Source of the DNA: Firmicutes bacterium UBA1426
Lineage (GTDB): Bacteria > Bacillota > Clostridia > Peptostreptococcales > Anaerovoracaceae
Assembly (NCBI GenBank): GCA_002329675.1
Contig: DCUA01000132.1
Location: 2,376-11,682, forward strand
Length of the DNA: 9,307 bases
Direction: 5' to 3'
Shown: positions 1 through 6,558 of the stretch, one piece after another
How the letters are laid out: every line of letters begins with the position of its first letter
Numbering within the stretch: position 1 is the first letter of the stretch
Translations under genes and position numbers: made by a program
Notes under the pieces: model-generated
Seen by the model: the letters and a program-made list of their open reading frames with translations, nothing else
Told to the model about the DNA's origin: nothing
Databases searched by the model: none

Positions 1-36
1 GTTCACGGCATCGGATACAAATTCGGGGGCAGATAA
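1..36 (+). CDS. C-terminal end of an OmpR/PhoB-family response regulator (5' part outside window)
   Basis: The first eleven codons read VHGIGYKFGGR and then stop (TAA at 34-36). A G-I-G-Y-K-F ending is the usual last strand of the winged-helix DNA-binding domain of OmpR/PhoB regulators; the complete regulator further along this window ends almost the same way (VWGIGYKIEKI). The gene stops two bases before the ATG of a histidine kinase, the normal regulator-kinase operon order, so it is most likely the partner of that kinase. The receiver domain lies outside the window, so its target promoters cannot be judged. Confidence 0.8.
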   Translation, partial: VHGIGYKFGGR

Positions 37-38
37 GT

Positions 39-1445
39 ATGAAACATAATTTACGGACGAAGTTGTCGGTTGTAATAGCACTGGTTGTGCTGCTTACCGT
101 TGCATTCATCAGTTTCTTCGGCAACCTGTTTATCGGGGAACAGTTTAATAAATATATTGCTAAACTGCAGGAGCAGAAAATAAATGAAATTGTCTCCACC
201 TTAAGCCTGCAATATGAGAAAAGCACAGATACCTGGGATGTGGATTTCATCCATACGATAGGTATGTCTGCATTGTATGAGGGCTACATCGCTGCTCTTT
301 ACGACATGGAAGGCCGGACCGTATGGGATGCGCAAGCCCATGATATGGATCTATGCGCGCAGGTGATGGAGGATATATCTGATCGGATGGTGAAAAATGT
401 TCCTCAAATGGATGGAACGTTCACATCGGAAACCTTTTATTTCAACAGAAATAATGAGACATTTGGAACCGTGAATATACGCTATTACAGTCCGTACTTT
501 TTCAGTGAAAACGATTTCGAGTTCCTGACTGCACTGAATACCGTACTACTCGTAATTGGCACATTGTCCCTTATTATTTCTGTTCTTATCGGAATCCTTA
601 TGGCCAGGCATCTGAGCCGGCCTATATTAAAGACTGTAGATGTGACGAAGCGAATTGCCGATGGTAATTATGATGTGAGGATCGACGAAGAAACTGGCAC
701 GAAAGAAATTGACATGCTGATCTCCTCGATCAATCATCTGGCGGCGTCATTAGAAAAGCAGGAGAATTTAAGGAAGCAGCTTACAGAGGATGTTTCTCAT
801 GAACTGCGGACACCGATAGCAGTCCTGCAATCGCACATCGAGTTGATGACAGAAGGGATATGGGATCCGACAACGGAGCGGCTTGAGGGCTTAAGTGAAG
901 AAATCCAAAGAATGGGCAAATTAGTCGAAGAGCTTGAAAACCTTGCCAGGATAGATAGTAATAGCATAAAGCTGAATAAGTCGATGATCCGTCTGCATGA
1001 GATCATAAACGAAGTAATAAGAATCTTTGAAGCTGGTATCGCAGATAAAAACCTTACAATTTCCGTCGATGGTGATTGTTCGGCTATTAACGCGGATGGT
1101 GACCGAATACGTCAAGTGGTGGTGAACCTATTGTCCAACGCTGTAAAATACAGCAAAGATGATGGCTCTATTTCATTTGAGATCACTGAAACAGAAGAAA
1201 CCGTGGGATTTCAAATTAAAGACAATGGTCAGGGAATCCCGGAAAATGAGCTTCCATTTATTTTTGAACGCTTTTACCGAGCGGATAAATCGCGAAACCG
1301 TAAGACCGGAGGTTCCGGGATCGGTCTTGCGATCGCAAAATCCATTGTAGAAGCCCATGGCGGCACGATATGCGTGGAGAGCGAAATCGATACAGGCAGT
1401 TGCTTCAAAGTAATTTTGCCAAAAACAAATAACAGAGGTTTGTAA
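39..1445 (+). CDS. Two-component sensor histidine kinase, BaeS-like, HAMP-HisKA-HATPase
   Basis: This 468-residue membrane kinase should autophosphorylate on a histidine and pass the phosphate to the regulator ending just upstream. Residues about 8-30 form one membrane segment, about 31-163 an extracytoplasmic sensor domain of unrecognised fold, and about 167-188 a second membrane segment. A HAMP linker (about 189-241) follows. The dimerisation/phosphoacceptor motif is SHELRTP with His254. The ATP-binding domain has its N box around Asn367 (NLLSNAVKYS), a DNGQGI G1 box from Asp395, FERFYRAD as F box, and GGSGIGLAIAK from residue 424. All catalytic motifs are intact and the length is ordinary. 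The ATG at 39 has a GGGGG stretch (25-29) nine bases ahead, inside the upstream gene, suggesting translational coupling. The stop codon lies within a terminator stem. The signal sensed is unknown. Confidence 0.93.
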   Translation: MKHNLRTKLSVVIALVVLLTVAFISFFGNLFIGEQFNKYIAKLQEQKINEIVSTLSLQYEKSTDTWDVDFIHTIGMSALYEGYIAALYDMEGRTVWDAQAHDMDLCAQVMEDISDRMVKNVPQMDGTFTSETFYFNRNNETFGTVNIRYYSPYFFSENDFEFLTALNTVLLVIGTLSLIISVLIGILMARHLSRPILKTVDVTKRIADGNYDVRIDEETGTKEIDMLISSINHLAASLEKQENLRKQLTEDVSHELRTPIAVLQSHIELMTEGIWDPTTERLEGLSEEIQRMGKLVEELENLARIDSNSIKLNKSMIRLHEIINEVIRIFEAGIADKNLTISVDGDCSAINADGDRIRQVVVNLLSNAVKYSKDDGSISFEITETEETVGFQIKDNGQGIPENELPFIFERFYRADKSRNRKTGGSGIGLAIAKSIVEAHGGTICVESEIDTGSCFKVILPKTNNRGL

Positions 1446-1473
1446 GGTGTTTTCACCTTTACAAACCCCTGTT
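1431..1473. terminator. Bidirectional hairpin terminator between convergent genes
   Basis: The left arm (1431-1449) and right arm (1454-1473) pair over about 18 positions, with one mismatch, one bulged base and a TTTT loop. The upstream kinase's TAA stop lies inside the left arm. On the plus strand the stem is followed by a broken pyrimidine run (ACTTTCTTT). On the minus strand it is followed by a T-rich run, the complement of AAAAACAAAT at 1421-1430. One hairpin therefore probably ends transcription from both converging genes. Confidence 0.75.
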
Positions 1474-1496
1474 ACTTTCTTTAATCAAGGCTGTTC

Positions 1497-2372
1497 TCAG
1501 TCCATTATGCGGATCACCTTAGCCTGGGCCTGGGGCGGATAGATCATGATCATGGGGCCTTCAACGAAAGTAACCTCAACGGACAAACCCTCTACTAAGT
1601 CTTCTGCTTTCAGTTCCAAAGAGTTGTAGCCTTTATAGATCTTTGTGTTTTCGCCGATCAATACTTTTGCTTTATCATAAATGCCTACACCATCAACGGT
1701 GCCTTCTACAAATACGCTGGTTACTTCACCTTTGTCGTTAGTTGTAACTTCCGTGATCTTTCCGGAAACGCTGATGGGATCCAGGGAAGAAACCTTCCAG
1801 CCCGTATCCGATTTTACAACCGTGATATATTCGTACATCTTAGAGGTGCTCTGTGTAGAATCCGTATAGACATATTCTATCAGATAAAGATAAGCATCTT
1901 CTTTTAACTTGCCTTTTTCGGTCACGGTATAGTCCTTCACCCAAGGACTTGATGTGCCGGTGACCCAGTTCATGGCCACGTACTCCTCATACTTTTCCGC
2001 CTGCAGTGACGGGGTCAACAGAGCATATTGCAGCGCACCATTTCTCATTTTGATAGCCTCTGCCCAGGTACTTGCTGCTGAAAGGTGATCCTGAGGCATC
2101 AGCGCCTGCTCAAGAAGGTTGATCCTCATATCGCTCCTGTCGGATTCAATGTGCACCGTACCGGTTTCCGGATCCCAGGTCACAGATGCTCCCAATGCTT
2201 CCGCAATATCTCTCACAGAGGCAACGGTTCTCCCGTTTTCTACAGAAGGTGGTACAGTAGAGTCAAGTTCCTCGCCGTTTATAAAAATCTTCACTATAGA
2301 GTCCGCAAAGGCAAAAATACCTGTTGCCAACACCAGTATCACGACTAATGCAATAACAATACTTTTTTTCAT
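1497..2372 (-). CDS. Exported protein with copper amine oxidase N-terminal (stalk) domain
   Basis: The 291-residue protein starts with a clear Sec signal peptide: MKK, a hydrophobic core to about residue 20, and a likely cut after AFA at 21-23. Residues about 26-80 match the copper amine oxidase N-terminal domain: INGEEL, then NGRTVASVRDIAEALGASVTWD, close to the usual NGRT-VP-R-IAEALGA-V-WD pattern. In Firmicutes this domain is common in secreted and cell-wall proteins and does not imply amine oxidase activity. No catalytic oxidase domain is present. The middle (about 81-195) looks like a mixed alpha/beta module, and the C-terminal part (about 196-291) is beta-rich, possibly OB-like; I cannot name either. 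GAGGAG (minus strand) lies about seven bases before the ATG. It sits between two sensor kinases, convergent with the first and divergent from the second, so it could be a target or ligand of either; that is inference. Confidence 0.85.
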   Translation of the reverse strand: MKKSIVIALVVILVLATGIFAFADSIVKIFINGEELDSTVPPSVENGRTVASVRDIAEALGASVTWDPETGTVHIESDRSDMRINLLEQALMPQDHLSAASTWAEAIKMRNGALQYALLTPSLQAEKYEEYVAMNWVTGTSSPWVKDYTVTEKGKLKEDAYLYLIEYVYTDSTQSTSKMYEYITVVKSDTGWKVSSLDPISVSGKITEVTTNDKGEVTSVFVEGTVDGVGIYDKAKVLIGENTKIYKGYNSLELKAEDLVEGLSVEVTFVEGPMIMIYPPQAQAKVIRIMD

Positions 2373-2394
2373 TCTTCTTCTCCTCTCTGATCCG

Positions 2395-2422
2395 ATGCGG
2401 CGCTATTAGAAAAGTGCCGCAT
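2395..2422 (-). promoter_or_regulatory. Hairpin in the 5' leader of the exported-protein gene
   Basis: ATGCGGCGCT (2395-2404) pairs with AGTGCCGCAT (2413-2422) over ten positions with one G-U pair and an eight-base loop. On the minus strand it lies about 20 bases before the start codon, just upstream of the GAGGAG ribosome site. No T tract follows on either side, so it does not look like an intrinsic terminator. It may stabilise the leader RNA, or serve as an operator at DNA level; the sequence does not decide between these. Confidence 0.45.
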
Positions 2423-2530
2423 TCTGTATGCTATATGATCTGACGCAGTGAAGCAAAGCAATGTTCCATCAACCGGAATTGAAATTTATAGCCGACAGAT
2501 CACTGTTAAGCAAAATGTGCAGATCCTTTG

Positions 2531-2565
2531 TGTTGATAATTATGCTAATATAGTATGGATCAACA
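2531..2565. promoter_or_regulatory. Dyad operator candidate with divergent -10-like elements
   Basis: TGTTGAT (2531-2537) and its exact reverse complement ATCAACA (2559-2565) flank a 21-base AT-rich core. The core holds TATAGT (2549-2554), usable as a plus-strand -10 with a weak TTTGTG -35 at 2527-2532 (16-base spacing). It also holds CATAAT on the minus strand (2539-2544), with a poor TTGTTG -35 at 2561-2566. Half-site centres are 28 bases apart. The arrangement would suit a regulator bound across divergent promoters. The dyad is seen directly; promoter use is inferred. Confidence 0.35.
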
Positions 2566-2595
2566 ATTTTTAGAAGGTTTCTGTGATGTAATAAA

Positions 2596-2647
2596 TTGTT
2601 AAGGAACAGAACCATCTTTTGTTAAGAATTATAAGATATCCTCTTAA
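2596..2647 (+). promoter_or_regulatory. TTAA boxes at two-turn spacing upstream of the response regulator
   Basis: TTGTTAAG occurs at 2596-2603 and again, identically, at 2619-2626. A third TTAA lies at 2644-2647. The TTAA cores start at 2599, 2622 and 2644, so they are 23 and 22 bases apart, close to two helical turns. TGTTAAG also occurs once further up, at 2504-2510. A TATAAG -10-like hexamer (2630-2635) lies between the boxes and has no good -35, as expected of an activator-dependent promoter. OmpR/PhoB regulators often bind direct repeats and autoregulate, so these are candidate binding sites. Confidence 0.35.
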
Positions 2648-2694
2648 TTGAACCGGATGATACCGGAAAAATCAAAAGGGGGATTTATGAATAA

Positions 2695-2700
2695 AGGAGA
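2695..2700 (+). promoter_or_regulatory. Ribosome binding site that sets the response regulator start
   Basis: AGGAGA lies ten bases before the ATG at 2711. A competing AGGGGG (2678-2682) lies only four bases before the in-frame ATG at 2687. I prefer 2711 because the protein then begins MNILVCDDD, the usual first strand and acidic pocket of receiver domains, with no extra tail. Confidence 0.55.
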
Positions 2701-2710
2701 GAGCAGCACA

Positions 2711-3397
2711 ATGAATATCCTGGTTTGTGACGATGACAGAGAAATCGTCGGTGCTATCGAGATCTACCTGAAGAACGAGGGGTACGATGTCCTCAAGGCC
2801 TATGATGGGATCGAAGCTCTGGACATTCTGAGAAAGGAAGATGTCCATCTCATATTGATGGACATCATGATGCCAAGGCTGGACGGAATGAGAACGACGA
2901 TGAAGATTCGTGAGGAAAAGAACATTCCCATCATCATGCTGTCAGCAAAGTCTGAGGATTACGACAAGATAACGGGGCTCAACACCGGTGCGGATGATTA
3001 TGTTACCAAGCCTTTCAATCCCCTGGAACTTGTGGCCAGAGTAAAATCCCAGCTGCGGAGGTATGTGGATCTTGGCAGCTTTGAGAAAAAGACAGGTGTC
3101 TACAAATCAGGGGGACTGGTGGTGGATGAGGATGCCAAGGCTGTCTTTGTAGACGGCGTGCAGGTTCCCGTTACCCCGATCGAGTACGGAATATTGAAGC
3201 TATTGACCAAAAATGCAGGAAAAGTGTTTTCCATGGAGCAGATCTACGAAGCTGTATGGGAAGAGGTTGCATACAATCCGGAAAACACAGTGGCCGTGCA
3301 TGTGAGGCGCATTCGGGAAAAAATTGAGATCAACCCGAAGGAGCCCAGATATTTAAAGGTGGTGTGGGGAATTGGATATAAAATTGAGAAGATATAA
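2711..3397 (+). CDS. OmpR/PhoB-family response regulator
   Basis: From the ATG at 2711 this is a 228-residue DNA-binding regulator, the usual family length. Residues 1 to about 115 form the receiver domain: the acidic pocket is Asp7-Asp8-Asp9, the phosphoacceptor is Asp51 (MDIMMPRLDG), the switch residue is Ser78, and the conserved lysine is Lys100 in TKPF. The C-terminal part (about 130-228) is a winged helix with the VHVRRIREKIE recognition segment and a final VWGIGYKIEKI. All phosphorylation residues are present, so it should be a classical phospho-switch. It overlaps the downstream kinase by 26 bases, which makes that kinase its partner with little doubt. Earlier in-frame starts (ATG 2687, TTG 2648) exist and would add 8 or 21 residues. 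The tandem TTAA boxes just upstream may be its own binding sites. Confidence 0.93.
   Translation: MNILVCDDDREIVGAIEIYLKNEGYDVLKAYDGIEALDILRKEDVHLILMDIMMPRLDGMRTTMKIREEKNIPIIMLSAKSEDYDKITGLNTGADDYVTKPFNPLELVARVKSQLRRYVDLGSFEKKTGVYKSGGLVVDEDAKAVFVDGVQVPVTPIEYGILKLLTKNAGKVFSMEQIYEAVWEEVAYNPENTVAVHVRRIREKIEINPKEPRYLKVVWGIGYKIEKI
3355..3362 (+). promoter_or_regulatory. Ribosome binding site for the overlapping TTG start of the kinase
   Basis: AAAGGTGG, inside the end of the response regulator gene, ends nine bases before the TTG at 3372. There is no ATG or GTG before the first membrane segment; the only other candidate is a TTG at 3384, which would be 21 bases from this site. The kinase start is therefore probably TTG at 3372. 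Confidence 0.5.
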
Positions 3398-5657
3398 TCA
3401 TAGCAAAGCATGGAGCGTCCTGGCCTTCGTCCTCTGTGTAGTGTTTTTCGTTGCAACTCTCACAACAGGGGCTATGGCCTTGAAATCGGTATCTTTAATA
3501 CATGGGAACGGTGCAGATATTGATGATGTTTTATTTTACCCAAGCTATAAAGAGAGCGCAAAATTTCAATGGGAATTTCAGGAGAAAGCCAGTGAGATTC
3601 TGTATTTGATCGAAAAGCTGAAAGGAGAGGACTATATAAAGAGTGGTCAATCTCTGGATCAAAATCTGGTCGAAAACCGGATCCGAAGCCTGTTCTACGA
3701 TAAGGCGGCAAATGATGAAAGCCTTTATGAGAAGTACGGAGATTACTATGAAGGGAACGCTTCGGGTCGTGAACGTTTTGAAGCAGACTATGCCGACGAG
3801 ATCGATCAGATCAAGCAGGAACTGATCCTGGACGATCTTCGGAATTACGAAAGAGCAAAGGAAAGACTAAAGAGGACAGAAGGCTTTCTTTTCTATGCAA
3901 CGAACGGTGTCAATATCGTGACGAATCTGGTAGAGTGGGATTTGGACGTAAATGCAGCAGGTGATGCAGTCACGACGGGCACAGATGCTGTTTCGCCGAT
4001 GGACAGCAGTCGCTTTATAGATATGGTGGGTAACGGGGAGTATCTGATCTACGAAAACGGTAAAATGATCAAGACATCTCCTAGCGCAGAATCTATTAAT
4101 CAGAACATAAGAAATAACGACAGATATTTAGAAGAACACTTTTACGAGCAATACAATCCGGAACTCAAGGTATATTTTGCCTTTGACGAAAGCTACCTTT
4201 CCGCTAAGGAAGAGGTGTTCCGGGAAAGCAAAGCGGTTGTACTTAAATGGATACCCATAGTGGCAGCCTGTGCACTGATCACCATCATTGCTCTGGTATT
4301 TGCCATCGTGCTGACCGGGAGGAAGGATCCGGAGGGGAACAGACCCAATTATCGGATCGACAGAGTCTTTACGGAACTGCAGCTTCTCATCATTGCCGGA
4401 TGTCTCTTTGGAGGAGGTTTTCTCTTCATAGAAATTCTATTTCAAAGCTTACAATACAGTCCTCATTACCTGGGGGCTATAACTCCCATGAGTTCTGCCG
4501 GTTTGATTCAGATGGGAATAGCTGTCCTGTTGGGTCTGGCTTCTGCTTCCCTGGGTCTGCTGTTCATACTGTCCTGCGTCAGGAACATAAAAGCAGAACG
4601 ATTTCTTAAGAACTCCCTTATCTTCCGGATTCTCTCAGGCGTATTCCATGGCATTCGTGCGGTGTATCACGGCGGCAGCATCATGCGAAAAGTGGTTCTC
4701 ATCACCCTGGCTGTCTGCGTTCTTTCTGCTACAGTCGTACTGGCTCCTGTTGTGGGCGTTCTCATCCTGATTCTGGCGCCCAAGTGGGTAAGGAAGTATG
4801 AAGAGATCAGAAAAGGTGTATCGGAAGTGAGCAACGGCAATCTGACCTACAAGATCCCCGTAACAGGAGAGGGGGAATTAGATCGGTTAGCCACTGAAAT
4901 CAACAAGATCTCCGCGGCGTCCAATATTGCCATACAGAATGAATTAAAAAACCAGAGATTGAAAACGGATTTAATATCCAACGTATCTCATGATTTAAAG
5001 ACTCCCCTGACCTCTATTATAACCTACATCGATCTATTGAAGACAGAAGGTCTGGAAAGCGAAAATGCGCCGCAATATCTTGATATTCTGGACCAGAAGG
5101 CTACGCGGTTACAGAAGCTGACGGAGGATCTCTTTGATGCCGCCAAAGCCTCCAGCGGAGCTATTCCGGTGCGGTTGGAAACTGTGGATCTGCTCTCACT
5201 CATCAACCAGGGCCTCGGTGAAATGACCGCAAGGATCGAAGCTTCAGATCTCAGCTTTATCGTGAATGCAGAAGAAGAGCGGTACTATGTTCAAGCGGAT
5301 GGCCAGTTGCTCTGGCGTGTGGTGGAAAACCTGTTAGGCAATGTGTTGAAATACGCGCTCCCCGGATCGAGAGTCTATATTGACTTAAAAGAGGTGGCGG
5401 GGATCAATGGAAAGGATCCTCAGGTACTGCTGGAGATCAAGAACATTTCAAGTACGGCGCTGAATATCAACGCAGACGAGCTTATGGAGCGCTTTAAGAG
5501 AGGAGACGAATCCAGAACTACAGAGGGGAGTGGATTGGGTCTGGCTATTGCTAAAGATCTGGTGGTCCTCCAGAACGGCTGGTTTGAGATAAAGATCGAC
5601 GGTGATCTGTTCAAAGCGGTTGTGATGCTTCCCCGGGCATTGCCCCAGGATCGGTGA
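3372..5657 (+). CDS. Large polytopic sensor histidine kinase with long extracellular domain
   Basis: This 761-residue kinase is the partner of the overlapping response regulator. One membrane segment (about 14-37) precedes an extracytoplasmic domain of about 250 residues (38-290) that I do not recognise. Membrane segments follow at about 291-316, 336-360, 377-403 and 441-470. The last is about 30 residues with a central proline and may be a hairpin, which would keep the kinase in the cytoplasm. A HAMP-like stretch runs to about 525. The phosphoacceptor motif is SHDLKTP with His540, the N box contains Asn657 (ENLLGNVLKYA), and TEGSGLGLAIAK starts at 717. The usual DxGxG G1 box is replaced by EIKNIS, followed by ADELMERFKRGDES. 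I recall this substitution in a subfamily of Firmicutes kinases, so it need not mean inactivity. The start is a TTG inside the regulator gene. The ligand is unknown. Confidence 0.9.
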   Translation: MDIKLRRYNHSKAWSVLAFVLCVVFFVATLTTGAMALKSVSLIHGNGADIDDVLFYPSYKESAKFQWEFQEKASEILYLIEKLKGEDYIKSGQSLDQNLVENRIRSLFYDKAANDESLYEKYGDYYEGNASGRERFEADYADEIDQIKQELILDDLRNYERAKERLKRTEGFLFYATNGVNIVTNLVEWDLDVNAAGDAVTTGTDAVSPMDSSRFIDMVGNGEYLIYENGKMIKTSPSAESINQNIRNNDRYLEEHFYEQYNPELKVYFAFDESYLSAKEEVFRESKAVVLKWIPIVAACALITIIALVFAIVLTGRKDPEGNRPNYRIDRVFTELQLLIIAGCLFGGGFLFIEILFQSLQYSPHYLGAITPMSSAGLIQMGIAVLLGLASASLGLLFILSCVRNIKAERFLKNSLIFRILSGVFHGIRAVYHGGSIMRKVVLITLAVCVLSATVVLAPVVGVLILILAPKWVRKYEEIRKGVSEVSNGNLTYKIPVTGEGELDRLATEINKISAASNIAIQNELKNQRLKTDLISNVSHDLKTPLTSIITYIDLLKTEGLESENAPQYLDILDQKATRLQKLTEDLFDAAKASSGAIPVRLETVDLLSLINQGLGEMTARIEASDLSFIVNAEEERYYVQADGQLLWRVVENLLGNVLKYALPGSRVYIDLKEVAGINGKDPQVLLEIKNISSTALNINADELMERFKRGDESRTTEGSGLGLAIAKDLVVLQNGWFEIKIDGDLFKAVVMLPRALPQDR

Positions 5658-5672
5658 GCCGGAGTTCACCGA
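5651..5672 (+). other. Short perfect hairpin over the kinase stop codon
   Basis: TCGGTGA (5651-5657) and TCACCGA (5666-5672) pair perfectly around an eight-base loop; the TGA stop of the kinase is in the left arm. No T tract follows, so alone it is a poor intrinsic terminator. It directly abuts the larger inverted-repeat element and may protect the 3' end of the message together with it. Confidence 0.4.
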
Positions 5673-5673
5673 A

Positions 5674-5795
5674 GGTGTGCAGAATTTCAAGTAGTCTGTG
5701 AGTATTTATGATAGATTCACAGACTACTTGAATTTCTGCACAAATAGCATTGATATATACTATATTTTCACAGATTAATTGAAATTCTGCACACC
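5674..5795. repeat. Three-copy inverted-repeat element (MITE-like or RNA-structure element)
   Basis: A 25-28 base unit occurs three times. Copy 1 is forward (5674-5701). Copy 2 is inverted (5717-5741) and matches copy 1 at 24 of 25 positions. Copy 3 is inverted (5768-5795) and matches copy 1 at 26 of 28 positions. Copies 1 and 2 form a 25-bp hairpin with a 15-base loop; copies 1 and 3 form 28-base terminal inverted repeats of a 122-base element. A nine-base fragment identical to the start of copy 2 (CACAGACTA) follows at 5797-5805, perhaps a truncated fourth copy. No open reading frame, target-site duplication or T tract is evident. A non-autonomous mobile element, an extragenic palindromic repeat, or an alternative RNA structure behind the kinase gene are all possible. 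Confidence 0.8.
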
Positions 5796-5904
5796 ACACA
5801 GACTAATATCAGATCACATTGTCCTGGTCATCACTTCAAATTAGCACTGCTTCCTCCATGGCGTCATACAATATAGGATAAAATAGGAAGGAGATCTTAT
5901 CGAA

Positions 5905-6471
5905 ATGAGAAGACGGACCTGTGTTCATTCTGAGTGCATCAGTGAGCATCAGCTCAGCATAATTAGCTTGTTTCGCAAGCTTTGGGAACAGCATGCTAAC
6001 TGGACCAGAGCCTTTATTGTGAGTGCTGTTGCAGGACTTGCGGATCTGGATGTGGTAACACGAAGGCTGCTCCGCAACCCTACGGATTTTGCCAACGTAT
6101 TGAGAAATTACTATGGGGATGAAAAGGCAAAGAAGTTTGAAAAACTACTTAGTGACCACCTGCTCCTTGCAGCAGATCTTCTCAATGCCGCAAAGGCAGG
6201 AGATGAAGAGGCGGCAGATATGGCACGAAGAAAGTGGTATTTTAATGCATCGGACATAGCGCTCTTTCTGTCGGAGATCAATCCGTACTGGAGTGAAGAC
6301 CGATGGAAGATATTGCTGTTTGATCATCTCCGTATGGTAGAGGAGATAGCAACTCTCAGAATGCAGGGACAGTATGCCCGGGAGATTCCCGTCACGGACA
6401 TGAACGAGGAAAGAGCACTGTCAATGGCGGATTATCTGGCGGCAGGAATTATCAGGCAGTTTAGCCTCTAA
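5905..6471 (+). CDS. Unrecognised 188-residue alpha-helical cytoplasmic protein
   Basis: I do not recognise a function. The protein has no signal peptide or membrane segment and reads as mostly helical. Three histidines sit in similar settings at nearly even spacing: LWEQH (His30), LLSDHL (His85) and LLFDHL (His141), that is 55 and 56 residues apart, each with an acidic residue one or two positions before. Two NP motifs (NPTDF at 58-62, NPYW at 126-129) and W-T-R after the first histidine add to a pseudo-repeat look. A helical bundle with a metal or cofactor site is a possible reading but unproven. I recall relatives in Firmicutes being auto-labelled acetylglutamate kinase; nothing here resembles an amino-acid kinase, so I would not use that name. 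AAGGAG (5888-5893) lies eleven bases before the ATG. No convincing promoter is visible, and the gene stands alone between the repeat element and the tmk operon. Confidence 0.8.
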   Translation: MRRRTCVHSECISEHQLSIISLFRKLWEQHANWTRAFIVSAVAGLADLDVVTRRLLRNPTDFANVLRNYYGDEKAKKFEKLLSDHLLLAADLLNAAKAGDEEAADMARRKWYFNASDIALFLSEINPYWSEDRWKILLFDHLRMVEEIATLRMQGQYAREIPVTDMNEERALSMADYLAAGIIRQFSL

Positions 6472-6558
6472 CCCTTGTTTTGCTGGACTTTTTGGCTCAT
6501 TGGAGGTATTCTTAAGAAAGGATAAATCCATTTGTAGTGAAAGGGGACAGTGCTGGAT

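Larger units (their letters stand above)
2373..2710. other. Divergent intergenic region between the exported-protein gene and the second two-component system
   Basis: This 338-base stretch has no convincing gene. A TTG-initiated extension of the response regulator could start at 2648, but the later start at 2711 fits the family better. The region is AT-rich toward the right. It carries a leader hairpin near the exported-protein gene, a dyad with candidate divergent -10 elements around 2531-2565, and TTAA boxes between 2596 and 2647. The sequence between about 2425 and 2500 shows nothing I can name. Confidence 0.6.

Noticed and set aside
2085..2409. Plus-strand ORFs opposite the start of the exported-protein gene
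   Set aside because: They are antisense to a well-supported signal peptide and copper-amine-oxidase N-domain; no sensible product is seen.
2648..2710. TTG- or ATG-initiated N-terminal extension of the response regulator
   Set aside because: Receiver domains normally begin with the first strand MNILV; the extra 8-21 residues match nothing, and AGGAGA before 2711 supports the shorter form. The ATG at 2687 remains possible.
4247..4609. 120-residue plus-strand ORF inside the second kinase
   Set aside because: It is an alternate frame of a clear membrane region of the kinase; its translation is rich in Ser, His and Cys without domain features, and it has no supporting context.
5677..5741. Intrinsic terminator for the second kinase operon
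   Set aside because: The long hairpin is followed by AAATAGCATT, not a T tract. It may still stop or stabilise RNA, but not as a classical intrinsic terminator.
5674..5795. CRISPR-like repeats
   Set aside because: The copies are in mixed orientation, with unequal spacers of 15 and 26 bases, and there are no cas genes in the window.
5841..5884. Promoter for the 188-residue protein gene
   Set aside because: TACAAT (5867-5872) and TAAAAT (5879-5884) resemble -10 boxes, but neither has a -35 match at acceptable spacing.
5905..6471. Acetylglutamate kinase
   Set aside because: I recall this label on relatives, but there is no glycine-rich amino-acid-kinase motif and the protein is too short and all-helical.
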